A stretch of DNA of 21,918 nt from Methanobacteriota archaeon (GCA_023434825.1 JAEYSH010000053.1:1-21918); one strand, 5' to 3'. Positions 1 through 10,884 are shown, counted from the stretch's first letter. Made by a program: numbers and translations. The notes: a model not told the origin generated them from the letters alone.

Positions 1-771
1 ATTATGTGCAATCCTATCTCTAATCTTAGTCATTTCTTTAATTTTAACACTTAACCAATGCTCATCTGGAAAATAATGGCCAAAAACATCTTTATTATTC
101 CTAATGATATTTTCTAAATCTTTAAAATCTAGATAAAATATCTCAGACTCTCCTCTTAAGCTTATCCATTTATTTTCTTCTTCATCTTTCATCCTAGATT
201 TAATCTGACTTTTAGTTGTAGTTTTTACATGTATTTTATTGAAATATTCATCTCCAAATTTTTCCTTAGCTTTTTTTTCTATAAATAATCTCAAAGAATT
301 TTCAATACAATACAAATAAAGATATGCTTGAGCCATTTCATTTCCTTTTTCTTTAATATCACTGGGTAAAAGTTCATCTATAATTTTTTCAGAAAAATTT
401 GAAATATTTTCATCCATATTCATAAATGTTTTTTCAACTTTTTCTTGAACCAATAAAGGTGTAAATTCAATATATTTAATATCAAAGCCAATTTCAGGAG
501 GCATAACTTCCCCACAGAATTTTGTTAATTTCTCTTCAATAGAATCTTGTTTAGTTAACCCTAATTTACTTATAGGGATTTGAAAATAAACTCCAGTAGT
601 TAGTCCGTTCCATCTTACATTCGAATATGAACTAGATGCCTGGATTGTGCACTTACCCTCTTTAATTATGTTAAAAATCTCTTTTTCATCGTTATATTTG
701 ACATATTCAACCAAAGTGTTGAAATAATCCTCTTCATTAGGTTTTTCATAGGTAAAATCAGTTTCAAACAT
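1..771 (-). CDS. Swt1-like HEPN-domain protein, C-terminus cut by window edge
   Basis: An open frame runs from an ATG at 769-771 to the left edge without a stop (257 codons visible). The first ~140 residues are not recognised. Residues ~145-257 look like a Swt1-type HEPN domain: a helical stretch (ENSLRLFIEKKAKEKFG), a YLDFKDLENII segment, and the motif IRDRIAHN at residues 250-257. That motif fits the HEPN RNase signature Rx4-6H (R251, H256). HEPN domains of this type are known or suspected RNases in RNA processing, stress and defence; the substrate here is unknown. A GAGGT SD lies ~6 nt before the ATG, and a TATA box at 843-852 would put transcription start ~50 nt upstream. The nearest neighbour on the same strand, nrdD, ends 247 bp away, so this is probably its own unit. 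The family call is by eye; the missing C-terminus could hold another domain. Confidence 0.72.
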   Translation of the reverse strand, partial: MFETDFTYEKPNEEDYFNTLVEYVKYNDEKEIFNIIKEGKCTIQASSSYSNVRWNGLTTGVYFQIPISKLGLTKQDSIEEKLTKFCGEVMPPEIGFDIKYIEFTPLLVQEKVEKTFMNMDENISNFSEKIIDELLPSDIKEKGNEMAQAYLYLYCIENSLRLFIEKKAKEKFGDEYFNKIHVKTTTKSQIKSRMKDEEENKWISLRGESEIFYLDFKDLENIIRNNKDVFGHYFPDEHWLSVKIKEMTKIRDRIAHN

Positions 772-842
772 TTAACAACCTCTTAATTCAATTTTTACAA
801 TCTATTTTTGAGGACATTATGCCAAAATTGAAATAAGAAAAT

Positions 843-852
843 TTTATATAAA
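843..852. promoter_or_regulatory. Palindromic TATA box, possibly bidirectional
   Basis: TTTATATAAA is its own reverse complement and matches the archaeal TATA consensus. On the minus strand it would start a transcript ~50 nt before the HEPN gene. On the plus strand it would start one near 875, just before a GAGG site (877-880) and a 25-codon ORF. Orientation depends on the flanking BRE, which I cannot resolve by eye. Confidence 0.5.
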
Positions 853-887
853 CGATCCAACATAAAAACAACTGTCGAGGATGTAAT

Positions 888-965
888 ATGTTGGTGGCAT
901 TTTTGCCCCTCATATTTATCTATTTTGTTTTTAAATCCAATATTTCACTTATTTTATTATATTAA
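888..965 (+). CDS. Possible 25-residue hydrophobic peptide
   Basis: An ATG at 888 opens 25 codons ending in TAA. The peptide is almost entirely hydrophobic (MLVAFLPLIFIYFVFK, then SNISLILLY), long enough for one membrane span. A GAGG site lies 7 nt upstream of the ATG and a TATA box at 843-852 is at the right distance for a short leader. It runs opposite to both neighbours, the HEPN gene and nrdD. Short hydrophobic ORFs occur by chance in AT-rich DNA, so this rests only on the agreement of TATA, SD and start codon. Confidence 0.25.
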   Translation: MLVAFLPLIFIYFVFKSNISLILLY

Positions 966-1018
966 CTAAATAACTCTTAATTTTTAATAAATAAAATGAA
1001 AATTAAAAGATTTAGGGA

Positions 1019-3325
1019 TTAAAATCTCTTTCTATCCCTTAATTCCTGCATCTTTCCAGGATTCCATCCACCTGATGCAGATTTGGATCTTCCAACCTGT
1101 TGAACGTATCCAGTTATCCTATCGTACCATTCAACTTCAGTTGTTTCTCCACATGCACCACAGTTATTCTGTAATCCTTTCATGAGTGTTTTACATTTAA
1201 CACAGAAACTTAATGCTGAGCTGTAAGCCCAAAATCCAATATCTGATTTCCTTGCAATCTTATTTGTTAAACTCATGAGTGATTCTGGGTCTGAATATGA
1301 TTCTCCCATAAATGCGTGGAAAATGTGGCCTCCAAGGGTCTTGGAGTGGTACTGCTCTTCGATTTTAATCTTTTCTGGGAGCAATACGTCAGAATTAACT
1401 GGCACGTGGGATGAATTGGTGTAATATGCGGTTTTATCATCACCATTTGCAATGATTTTATCCCTGCATTTTTCCATATCCAGCATTGCAAATCTGTAAG
1501 CTGTTGATTCTGCCGGTGTTTGGAGAACAGTCCATCTTAAACCAGTTTCTTCCTTCAACTCGTCAGTCCTACCGTTCATGTAGTCAAGTACTTTTAATCC
1601 AAATTTATTTGAATCTTTATCATCGAGACCAGCGCCAAATAAGGATAAAAGCATTTCATTTAGACCAACAAAACCAAAAGACATTGTTGAGTTATTTATT
1701 CTGTAATAAGTGTCATCACCATCTTCCTGTGAAAGGAATGGGAGTAAATTATAATTATTAAGACAGTTAAGTGCCTGCTCTCTTCTTATTTGTAAAACCT
1801 GTTCTCCAATGTGCATGAAGGAGTCAAGATATTCAAATATATCGTCTTCATCTTTGGAGTTGTAGGCCATTCTTGGAAGGTTTAATGTAACATATGCAAG
1901 GTTTCCTGTCCTGAAACAATCTTGTTCCCAGTCTCCAGTCCAATTATCACTAAGTGATGTTCTGCATCCCATATAATTGGCCATGTTTCCTCTGTAATCA
2001 GGTAACATGTTTACAAAGTAAGGAGAACCGTATTTAGCAGATAGTTCGTGTACTAACCTTAAATCTTCTTCAAATTCTGATTTGAAGACTTCTTTTCTTA
2101 AAACGTAAGGAGTGTTTGGGAAAAGGTGAGGTTTACCATCTGAATCTCCTTCAAGGAGTGTTTCAGTGAATGCGCGTTGTAGCATTCTTGTTTCTTCTTC
2201 AAAGTCGCCGTATGTTCCTACAAGCTGACCTCTTGGCCCATACGCTGGCACATCCTGTAAAAATTTAGGAACTGTAAATTCCAGGTTTATACTTGTAAAT
2301 GGAACCTGTGAACCTCTTGCAGCGTAAGCCATGTTTAAGTTATAAATAAACATCTGCACTGCCTGTTTTACCTTTTCATATGGTAAACCAGCAGCAAATG
2401 GAGCTACAAATACATTCCATAAGCTCATTGATTGCCCACCGCTCATGTTCTGCTGAGCTGCAAGCATTATTTCTCCAGAGTGGTTCATTAATGTCTCAAT
2501 ATGATTTGGAGGGCCTGCTACTGATGTATGGTCTCCAGTACCATCCACTTTAAGTCCATTTTTTATAAAGAATCTCAAATCATGCTGTAAACAGTTTATT
2601 GGACGTCCAGCAAAGAACTCAAGATCATGTATGTGTATGTCTCCACCCATGTGCGCATCTGCATAATCATTTGGTAGAATGTGCAACAATGCGTACTGTT
2701 TTAGTGCTTCATCTGCAACATACTTGTGAACAGTCTCAGGATTATGAATCATATTTGCATTATCACGAGAGCCGTTTTGAATTAAGTTTGTGATGTTGTA
2801 TACAGGGATACCAACCCTTGTATATTTACGTCTTAATGTTTCAAGACCGTGTTCTACAAGTTTAGTATTTACAATTTCCCTGATCATTGGGGCTGTGAGA
2901 TATTCAACATCAAGCTTTTTAAGCTCTTTCCATGCATCATTAGCTATTTCCTCTGCAAGCTCAGGTGATGCATCAGTTTCTACAATAAGAGTCTTTTCAA
3001 TCTTTGTCTTATCAAAAGGTTCTATTGTATCCCTTGTTGTCCTAACTTTCAATTGATTAGTCGCCAGATATTTATCAGCTATGCTATCATCAAATGTTTT
3101 AAGACAATTATAAACGAGCATTTTAATTTCAGCAGTGGAAATTCCATCATAGGCTGAAGTTGCTACAGACCATGCTATCTTTTCTGCAGCACCTAAAGGA
3201 GCGCCCACCATAATTACTGACCTTAAAATCTTCTCATGGTTAAATTTCTCATATATTCCGTTGTTCTTTAAAACGCATGTCTTTGCCTTTGTTGGCAGAG
3301 ATGCTATATCATGAATGTCTTTCAA
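1019..3325 (-). CDS. nrdD: Anaerobic (class III) ribonucleoside-triphosphate reductase
   Basis: Makes deoxyribonucleotides from ribonucleoside triphosphates with a glycyl radical under anoxic conditions. The 768 residues hold, in order: an ATP-cone at ~15-95; a second ATP-cone-like segment at ~97-172 (IEPFDKTKIEKTL to LETLRRKYTRVG); a catalytic barrel with HIHDLE at 231-236, C245 in NCLQHD and C454 in MGCRTS as candidate active-site cysteines; a four-cysteine zinc site (C708, C711, C722, C725); and the glycyl-radical loop RITGY with G739. The start is TTG at 3323-3325, chosen because GGGGG lies ~7 nt upstream and the nearest ATG upstream is out of frame. A TATA-like TTTATTAT near 3368 fits a short leader. 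The activase gene nrdG is not in this window. The gap to polC is 215 bp. Confidence 0.95.
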   Translation of the reverse strand: MKDIHDIASLPTKAKTCVLKNNGIYEKFNHEKILRSVIMVGAPLGAAEKIAWSVATSAYDGISTAEIKMLVYNCLKTFDDSIADKYLATNQLKVRTTRDTIEPFDKTKIEKTLIVETDASPELAEEIANDAWKELKKLDVEYLTAPMIREIVNTKLVEHGLETLRRKYTRVGIPVYNITNLIQNGSRDNANMIHNPETVHKYVADEALKQYALLHILPNDYADAHMGGDIHIHDLEFFAGRPINCLQHDLRFFIKNGLKVDGTGDHTSVAGPPNHIETLMNHSGEIMLAAQQNMSGGQSMSLWNVFVAPFAAGLPYEKVKQAVQMFIYNLNMAYAARGSQVPFTSINLEFTVPKFLQDVPAYGPRGQLVGTYGDFEEETRMLQRAFTETLLEGDSDGKPHLFPNTPYVLRKEVFKSEFEEDLRLVHELSAKYGSPYFVNMLPDYRGNMANYMGCRTSLSDNWTGDWEQDCFRTGNLAYVTLNLPRMAYNSKDEDDIFEYLDSFMHIGEQVLQIRREQALNCLNNYNLLPFLSQEDGDDTYYRINNSTMSFGFVGLNEMLLSLFGAGLDDKDSNKFGLKVLDYMNGRTDELKEETGLRWTVLQTPAESTAYRFAMLDMEKCRDKIIANGDDKTAYYTNSSHVPVNSDVLLPEKIKIEEQYHSKTLGGHIFHAFMGESYSDPESLMSLTNKIARKSDIGFWAYSSALSFCVKCKTLMKGLQNNCGACGETTEVEWYDRITGYVQQVGRSKSASGGWNPGKMQELRDRKRF

Positions 3326-3463
3326 TCACAAGCCCCCATTTCACATATAATATATATTTTTCAAATGATAATAAATTTTTCATATTTTATATTACCTATT
3401 TTCTCCAAACCACCTTAAATGAAAATTTCTATTTTCATTATTTGCAATTAACTTAATATATTT

Positions 3464-3481
3464 GTTTGGGTTATACCAAAC
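3464..3481. repeat. Inverted repeat between polC and nrdD
   Basis: A perfect 6-bp inverted repeat, GTTTGG and CCAAAC, with a 6-nt spacer. It lies 60 bp past the polC stop and ~140 bp upstream of the nrdD start. It could be a transcript-end hairpin for polC or an operator for nrdD; no long T-run follows it. Confidence 0.35.
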
Positions 3482-3540
3482 TATTTTTACTAAATTCCAA
3501 CTTGAGTCAATACCCCCAATTAATTATATTTTTATTAGAC

Positions 3541-6828
<3,288 letters not shown>

Positions 6829-6858
6829 ATTATTACCTTATCTCGCTAAAAACTTGTG

Positions 6859-6877
6859 CTAAATAAAAATTATTTAG
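6859..6877. repeat. Inverted repeat at the expected polC transcription start
   Basis: CTAAATAA, AAA, TTATTTAG: a perfect 8-bp inverted repeat with a 3-nt spacer. It lies ~16-34 bp downstream (minus strand) of the polC TATA box, where a bound protein could block initiation. Its pure A/T makeup lowers its weight. Confidence 0.3.
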
Positions 6878-6892
6878 ATTATTTTGTAGTAG

Positions 6893-6900
6893 TATATAAA
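6893..6900 (-). promoter_or_regulatory. TATA box of polC
   Basis: TTTATATA on the minus strand, ~65 nt before the polC ATG. With the usual ~25-nt spacing, transcription would start near 6868. Confidence 0.55.
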
Positions 6901-7024
6901 TGATTAGGATCAAGTTCGTTAAACATTTAAAAGGAAAAATTCGATCCCGCTAGTTATAATAGGTCTGGGTAGATTATAAACTTTGTGATGGGGCATTTAT
7001 ATATTCCTAAATTGTGTATAACTA

Positions 7025-7049
7025 CTTATAAAGAGAGATTATTTATAAG
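7025..7049. repeat. Inverted repeat containing TATA-like arms
   Basis: CTTATAAA (7025-7032) and TTTATAAG (7042-7049) form a perfect 8-bp inverted repeat with a 9-nt spacer. Each arm could act as a TATA element, one on each strand. No gene start follows closely on the plus strand. Confidence 0.3.
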
Positions 7050-7248
7050 CATATAAGAGGCATAATGCCCATTTTTCGATTATTTAAACACGATAAATAT
7101 CCCACTAATAAAAATAATAAAATATAATTCCTTAAATATAATATATTTCACTAAATAATACTTATCAAACTATAAAAAGCCAATTAAAAGCATTTATAAC
7201 CATATTTTAAGGCAGTTAGTACTCAAAAACCTGTTATATACACTAAAA

Positions 7249-8415
7249 TTGAAAATAATTATAGATAAACTTATTAGTAATAAAATATGCATTAATAAAT
7301 ACATATTTAATAAATTACTTCTAAAAATCTTTGGATTTTTAGTATTATTTATTATATTAGGTGGCGATAATATAGCAGAACTTAAAAATAGACTTTTAAA
7401 ACTAAAAGTTAACAAAAAATCTATTTGGGCATCGTTTATTCTTTTTGTCTTTTTAATAAGCGTTATACCTGTAAGTGCAGAAGCTACTGCCAATGAAACA
7501 GCTAACTCAACCCCATGCTCTACCTACACTTTTGAAAGAGGTATTAAGGGAGATGTAAATCAAAACCCAGAAATAAGAAACAACGTTCCTAAAACAGACT
7601 TTTCAAATCAAATAATTGAAATGCAAAAACAGGGATCAACAATAGTTCAATTCGGAAACGGAACCGGTAACAAACTTTTAATCTGGTCAGGAATTCATGG
7701 TAATGAAGAAGAAGCGAACATAGCTACAATGAAATACATTGAATATTTAAAAGAATATTCAAAAACTAATGCTCTTGATGGTACCCTATACATCGTTCCA
7801 TTTGCAATTCCCAGAGACACTGCGATGAATTCAAGAGATTTCGGACCAATAGCTTACACTTATACTGATTGGGTTCCTTATAAAAAAGGATGGCAAAGAA
7901 AAGCAGTTACTAAATGGTATAAAAAAAGTTACAGATATAAAGGGAAACGATACTACAAATGGGTCGCTAAAACAACTTATAAACGGTATTATGGATGGCT
8001 TTACAAACCAGTGACAAAAACAGGATATAGATATGAAGATCCAAACAGAATAGCTAATATACCAAATACTCCTGGTTGGAACGCTGTTGAATTTGCAAGA
8101 ATTAAAGGAATTGACCACATTCTTGATGTGCATTCAGGTGGAGGATTAACAGATTATGCAAATGGCGTTATCTATGCTACTCCGGGCTGGAGTGAAGAGA
8201 CCAAATGGGGTAACTACATTACTAGTCAGACCGGTGCTCCTGTCGAATATGGATATGGAGAACCAGGAATGGTTCGAATACAGGGACATAACTATGGAAT
8301 AAACACCATAACATTGGAAGTAGAAAGAGATAAAGGAGATACCTATTACTGGGCTAATAAAGAATATAATATGATAACAGCAGCTTGCCAATACCTTTTC
8401 TCTGCATTAAAATAA
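7249..8415 (+). CDS. Secreted or anchored zinc carboxypeptidase-like protein with Tyr/Lys/Trp-rich insert
   Basis: Resembles the M14/aspartoacylase-like zinc hydrolases: HGNEEE with ligands H150 and E153, the substrate-binding-like segments MNSRDF (~194-199) and DPNR (264-267), a third ligand H295 in DVHSGGG, and catalytic-type E357 in TLEVE. Residues ~207-262, between MNSRDF and DPNR, form an insert packed with Tyr, Lys, Arg and Trp (KKGWQRKAV, YRYKGKRYYKW). Without it, the E153-H295 spacing would fit the short aspartoacylase-like subgroup. A signal-peptide-like segment lies at ~56-78, ending VSAEA, so the enzyme acts outside the membrane, perhaps on pseudomurein or peptides (inference). The only conventional in-frame start is TTG at 7249, which lacks an SD and adds a second hydrophobic stretch. 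A better-placed SD (AGGTGG, 7359-7364) precedes an AUA codon at 7372, giving 347 residues. Coordinates here are the outer limit. Confidence 0.75.
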   Translation: MKIIIDKLISNKICINKYIFNKLLLKIFGFLVLFIILGGDNIAELKNRLLKLKVNKKSIWASFILFVFLISVIPVSAEATANETANSTPCSTYTFERGIKGDVNQNPEIRNNVPKTDFSNQIIEMQKQGSTIVQFGNGTGNKLLIWSGIHGNEEEANIATMKYIEYLKEYSKTNALDGTLYIVPFAIPRDTAMNSRDFGPIAYTYTDWVPYKKGWQRKAVTKWYKKSYRYKGKRYYKWVAKTTYKRYYGWLYKPVTKTGYRYEDPNRIANIPNTPGWNAVEFARIKGIDHILDVHSGGGLTDYANGVIYATPGWSEETKWGNYITSQTGAPVEYGYGEPGMVRIQGHNYGINTITLEVERDKGDTYYWANKEYNMITAACQYLFSALK

Positions 8416-8429
8416 ATGTTAATGATAAA

Positions 8430-8453
8430 TTTTTTTCTTTTTTTTTCTTTTTT
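8430..8453 (+). terminator. T-tract terminator after the peptidase gene
   Basis: A run of 24 bases containing only T apart from two C, starting 14 nt after the stop codon. Archaeal RNA polymerase terminates at such T-tracts without needing a hairpin. Confidence 0.7.
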
Positions 8454-8491
8454 ATAAGATTATGTAAAATTATTTACAAAACATAAAAAAA

Positions 8492-8502
8492 TTTTAAATA
8501 TA
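8492..8502 (+). promoter_or_regulatory. TATA box of the Sec61-beta gene
   Basis: TTTTAAATATA after an A-rich stretch, ~90 nt before the Sec61-beta ATG. Expected transcription start near 8522. Confidence 0.45.
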
Positions 8503-8584
8503 ATGATTAAATTAATTATACATAATATATCAATTTAATTAAAAAAATAAAATTCAATTTTATATTAATTTAAATGGTGATTTT

Positions 8585-8743
8585 ATGGCAAAAAAAGATA
8601 GAAGAGAGCTTCCAGCAAGTGGAGCAGGTCTTGTAAGATATTTTGAAGAAGAAACAAGAGGACCTAAATTATCACCGGAACAGGTAGTAATAGGGACTGT
8701 AATTCTTGCAGTTATTTGTTTAGCTCTGCGCTTTACACAATAA
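8585..8743 (+). CDS. secG: Preprotein translocase subunit Sec61-beta (archaeal SecG)
   Basis: A 52-residue tail-anchored subunit of the SecYE-beta protein-export channel. The N-terminal half is polar and includes the family-like stretch LPASGAGLVRYFEEE (residues 9-23) followed by GPKLSPEQVV. One membrane span follows (~35-48, VIGTVILAVICLAL), and the protein ends RFTQ. Size and layout match the archaeal Sec61-beta family. The ATG has a GGTGA site (8576-8580) 4 nt upstream. It sits alone, between the T-tract of the peptidase gene and the purB promoter. Confidence 0.9.
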   Translation: MAKKDRRELPASGAGLVRYFEEETRGPKLSPEQVVIGTVILAVICLALRFTQ

Positions 8744-8771
8744 GCGCTATGACTTTTTCTTCTAAATATAC

Positions 8772-8780
8772 TTTATAAAT
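8772..8780 (+). promoter_or_regulatory. TATA box of purB
   Basis: TTTATAAAT, 79 nt before the purB ATG, placing the transcription start near 8800 and leaving a ~60-nt leader that contains the inverted repeat at 8812-8828. Confidence 0.5.
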
Positions 8781-8811
8781 AATTAATTCAAATAAATATA
8801 CATATTAAAGT

Positions 8812-8828
8812 CAGAATACATTATTCTG
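8812..8828. repeat. Inverted repeat in the purB leader
   Basis: CAGAATA, CAT, TATTCTG: a perfect 7-bp inverted repeat with a 3-nt spacer. It lies just past the expected transcription start and 18 nt before the SD. It is less A/T-pure than most local repeats, so it is a better operator candidate than the others in this window. Confidence 0.4.
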
Positions 8829-8858
8829 TATAATTAACTTATTTTAAAGGAGATAAAT

Positions 8859-10208
8859 ATGGCAATTCACCCCATAGAGTTTAGATACGGTACAAAAGAG
8901 ATGCGTGCAGTTTGGGATACTGAAAACAAGCTTCAAAAAATGCTAGAAGTAGAAGGAGCCCTTGCAAAAGCAGAAGCATCATTAAATTTAATTCCCCAGG
9001 AAGCTGCTGAAGAGATAAGCAGTAAGGCAAGCACAAAATATGTTACAGTTGAAAGAGTAAATGAAATTGAAAGACAAACCAATCACGATATTGCTTCAAT
9101 GGTAAAAGCCCTTTCAGAAGTCTGTGAAGGCGATGCAGGAGAATATGTACATTTTGGAGCTACTTCCAACGATATTATTGATACATCCCAATCACTTCTT
9201 TTTAAAGATTCCATATCTATTTTAAGAGGAAGACTTTCAGAACTTGCAAAAGTTCTCTTAAAACTTGCAGAAGAGCACATAAATACTGTTTGTATTGGAA
9301 GAACACACGGACAGCATGCACTTCCAACTACTTATGGAATGAAATTTGCATTGTGGGCTGATGAAATCCACAGACAGATTGAAAGGCTTAACCAGTGCGA
9401 AGAAAGATTATGTGTTGGAATGGTTACAGGCGCAGTTGGAACAATTGCAGCTCTTGGAGAGGAAGGATTAGACGTTCATAAAAAAACCTCAGAAATTCTA
9501 GGTCTTAATCCAGTTTTAATTTCCAATCAGGTTTTACAAAGGGACAATCATGCTGAATTTATAATGGATCTTGCAAATACTGCCAGTACACTGGACAAGA
9601 TCGCTGTAGAAATTAGGAACCTTCAGAGAACTGAACTTAAAGAGCTTGGTGAAAGCTTTGATGCTGAAAAGCAGGTGGGAAGCAGTACAATGCCGCATAA
9701 AATGAATCCCATCACTGCTGAAAGGATTAGCGGCGTATCCAGAGTGATTCGTGCTTATGTTATTCCTGCACTTGAAAATAACCCATTATGGCATGAAAGA
9801 GACCTAACCAATTCTTCATGTGAAAGAATCATTCTACCTGAAGCTTGTATTCTAACAGATTACATAATAACTTTAACTTTAAAAGTGCTTAATAATCTTG
9901 TTTTCTATCCCGAAAACATTGAAAAAGACTTAAATATCACAAATGGACTTATTATGGCTGAAAGGTTCATGGCAGAACTTACAAGAAAAGGAATGGGAAG
10001 GCAAACCGCATACGGAATTGTTAGAAAATGCTCAATTACAGCCAATAAAGAAAATAAAGGGCTTGTAGATGTTGTTTTAGGAGATAATGAAATTAGAGAG
10101 TACTTATCTGAACAGGAAATTAGAGATATTATGAATCCTCATACATACATTGGTTCTTCTGTCCAGATAGTAAATAAAGTCATTGAATCTTCAAAAGAAT
10201 GGTTTTAA
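8859..10208 (+). CDS. purB: Adenylosuccinate lyase
   Basis: Acts twice in purine synthesis: it splits SAICAR to AICAR and adenylosuccinate to AMP, releasing fumarate. The 449 residues are the usual length. The fumarase/aspartase signature GSSTMPHKMNP is at 274-284, with the flexible-loop serines S275/S276 that act as catalytic base in this family. Other conserved sites: NHDIASMV with H76, VHFGATSNDIIDT with H98, and GRTHGQHALP with H150. The ATG at 8859 has a strong SD, AAAGGAGAT (8846-8854), 4 nt away. It has its own TATA box and a T-tract after the stop. No other purine gene is in the window. Confidence 0.97.
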   Translation: MAIHPIEFRYGTKEMRAVWDTENKLQKMLEVEGALAKAEASLNLIPQEAAEEISSKASTKYVTVERVNEIERQTNHDIASMVKALSEVCEGDAGEYVHFGATSNDIIDTSQSLLFKDSISILRGRLSELAKVLLKLAEEHINTVCIGRTHGQHALPTTYGMKFALWADEIHRQIERLNQCEERLCVGMVTGAVGTIAALGEEGLDVHKKTSEILGLNPVLISNQVLQRDNHAEFIMDLANTASTLDKIAVEIRNLQRTELKELGESFDAEKQVGSSTMPHKMNPITAERISGVSRVIRAYVIPALENNPLWHERDLTNSSCERIILPEACILTDYIITLTLKVLNNLVFYPENIEKDLNITNGLIMAERFMAELTRKGMGRQTAYGIVRKCSITANKENKGLVDVVLGDNEIREYLSEQEIRDIMNPHTYIGSSVQIVNKVIESSKEWF

Positions 10209-10217
10209 ACCCTCAAA

Positions 10218-10230
10218 TTTTTTTATTTTA
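10218..10230 (+). terminator. T-tract terminator after purB
   Basis: Seven T, one A, four T starting 10 nt after the purB stop. No hairpin is obvious. Confidence 0.5.
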
Positions 10231-10378
10231 ATTAGATATTTAACGCTTTTTTAAAGTTTTATATAATAGTTTAAAGATTATAAACTCTTTATTCTGCTTA
10301 ATAACCTATTTTTTTAATATAAAAAAAAATATATTTTTTAGATTCCATTATCGAATTATAAATCTTTGAGGTGAAAAA

Positions 10379-10680
10379 ATGGGAGAAATTAGAGAGATAA
10401 AATCTGTGCCAGTTATACCATTTACACTGATTACAGGATCTGTTCTGGCAGTTTTGACATTCATATGGACAATATTAATCGCCCTATTTGGGATTTCATC
10501 CCTTGCATTTATACCCGTTCAAAATATGAGCAATTAGGTAGCATAATAGGAGCTATATTATTAGTCTTTGTAGGGACTATAATGGCATTTATAGTTGGAT
10601 TTATCATTTATGCCCTCGCTGCCATAATATATAACTTACTAACACCAAAAATCGGTGGGATCAATTTAGAACTTGATTAA
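10379..10680 (+). pseudogene. Frameshifted small membrane protein, YN-LTPKIGGI family
   Basis: A GAGGTGA SD precedes the ATG at 10379. The frame reads 52 codons (MGEIREIKSVPVIPFTLITG onward) and stops at TAG 10535-10537. The matching C-terminal half continues in another frame up to 10680: LGSIIGAILLVFVGT, then a second membrane span, YNLLTPKIGGINLELD. Joined, the halves give a ~100-residue two-span protein that follows the neighbour at 12138-12482 from end to end. Loss of one base near the A-run 10521-10524 would explain the break; restoring one A gives one unbroken frame. No classic slippery heptamer is present, so programmed frameshifting is unlikely. It is a recent pseudogene or a sequence error. 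The family resembles DUF3566 of actinobacteria in its C-terminal YN..GG motif (weak analogy). Confidence 0.65.
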
Positions 10681-10884
10681 TTTATTTATTTAACTCTAAA
10701 ATCCTTATTTTCTGTCCCGCGTAAATTTATAGAATTTCTGCAGGATTAAAACTTAATTTTTTATTAATTCTAGTTGTAACTAACAGATTAACAGACATTT
10801 TAATCCAAAATTCAATAAGAAAAAATTATATACCTAAAAATACAATTTATTATGGGATTAACAATTATAAAAGGAGGTGAAAAA

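Larger units (their letters stand above)
6829..7248. other. Long intergenic region between divergent polC and peptidase genes
   Basis: About 420 bp with no convincing gene. The left part holds the polC promoter. The middle holds several short inverted repeats, including one at 7025-7049 and GGGCATT (6991-6997) facing AATGCCC (7064-7070). The right part is almost pure A/T. I see no tRNA or other structured RNA that I can name. A non-coding RNA in the less A-rich part (6935-7070) cannot be excluded. Confidence 0.4.

Noticed and set aside
6940..6950. TTCGATCCCGC, resembling the end of a tRNA T-arm
   Set aside because: The 5' side lacks a matching GGGAT arm and no anticodon or acceptor stem can be drawn on either strand.
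7065..7127. A 20-codon ORF with GAGG 4 nt upstream
   Set aside because: Low-complexity Asn/Lys-rich peptide, TATA-like site too close to the start, no supporting context.
10515..10540. Programmed -1 frameshift in the broken membrane-protein gene
   Set aside because: No X XXY YYZ slippery heptamer in the zero frame and no obvious downstream structure; a simple one-base loss explains the break.
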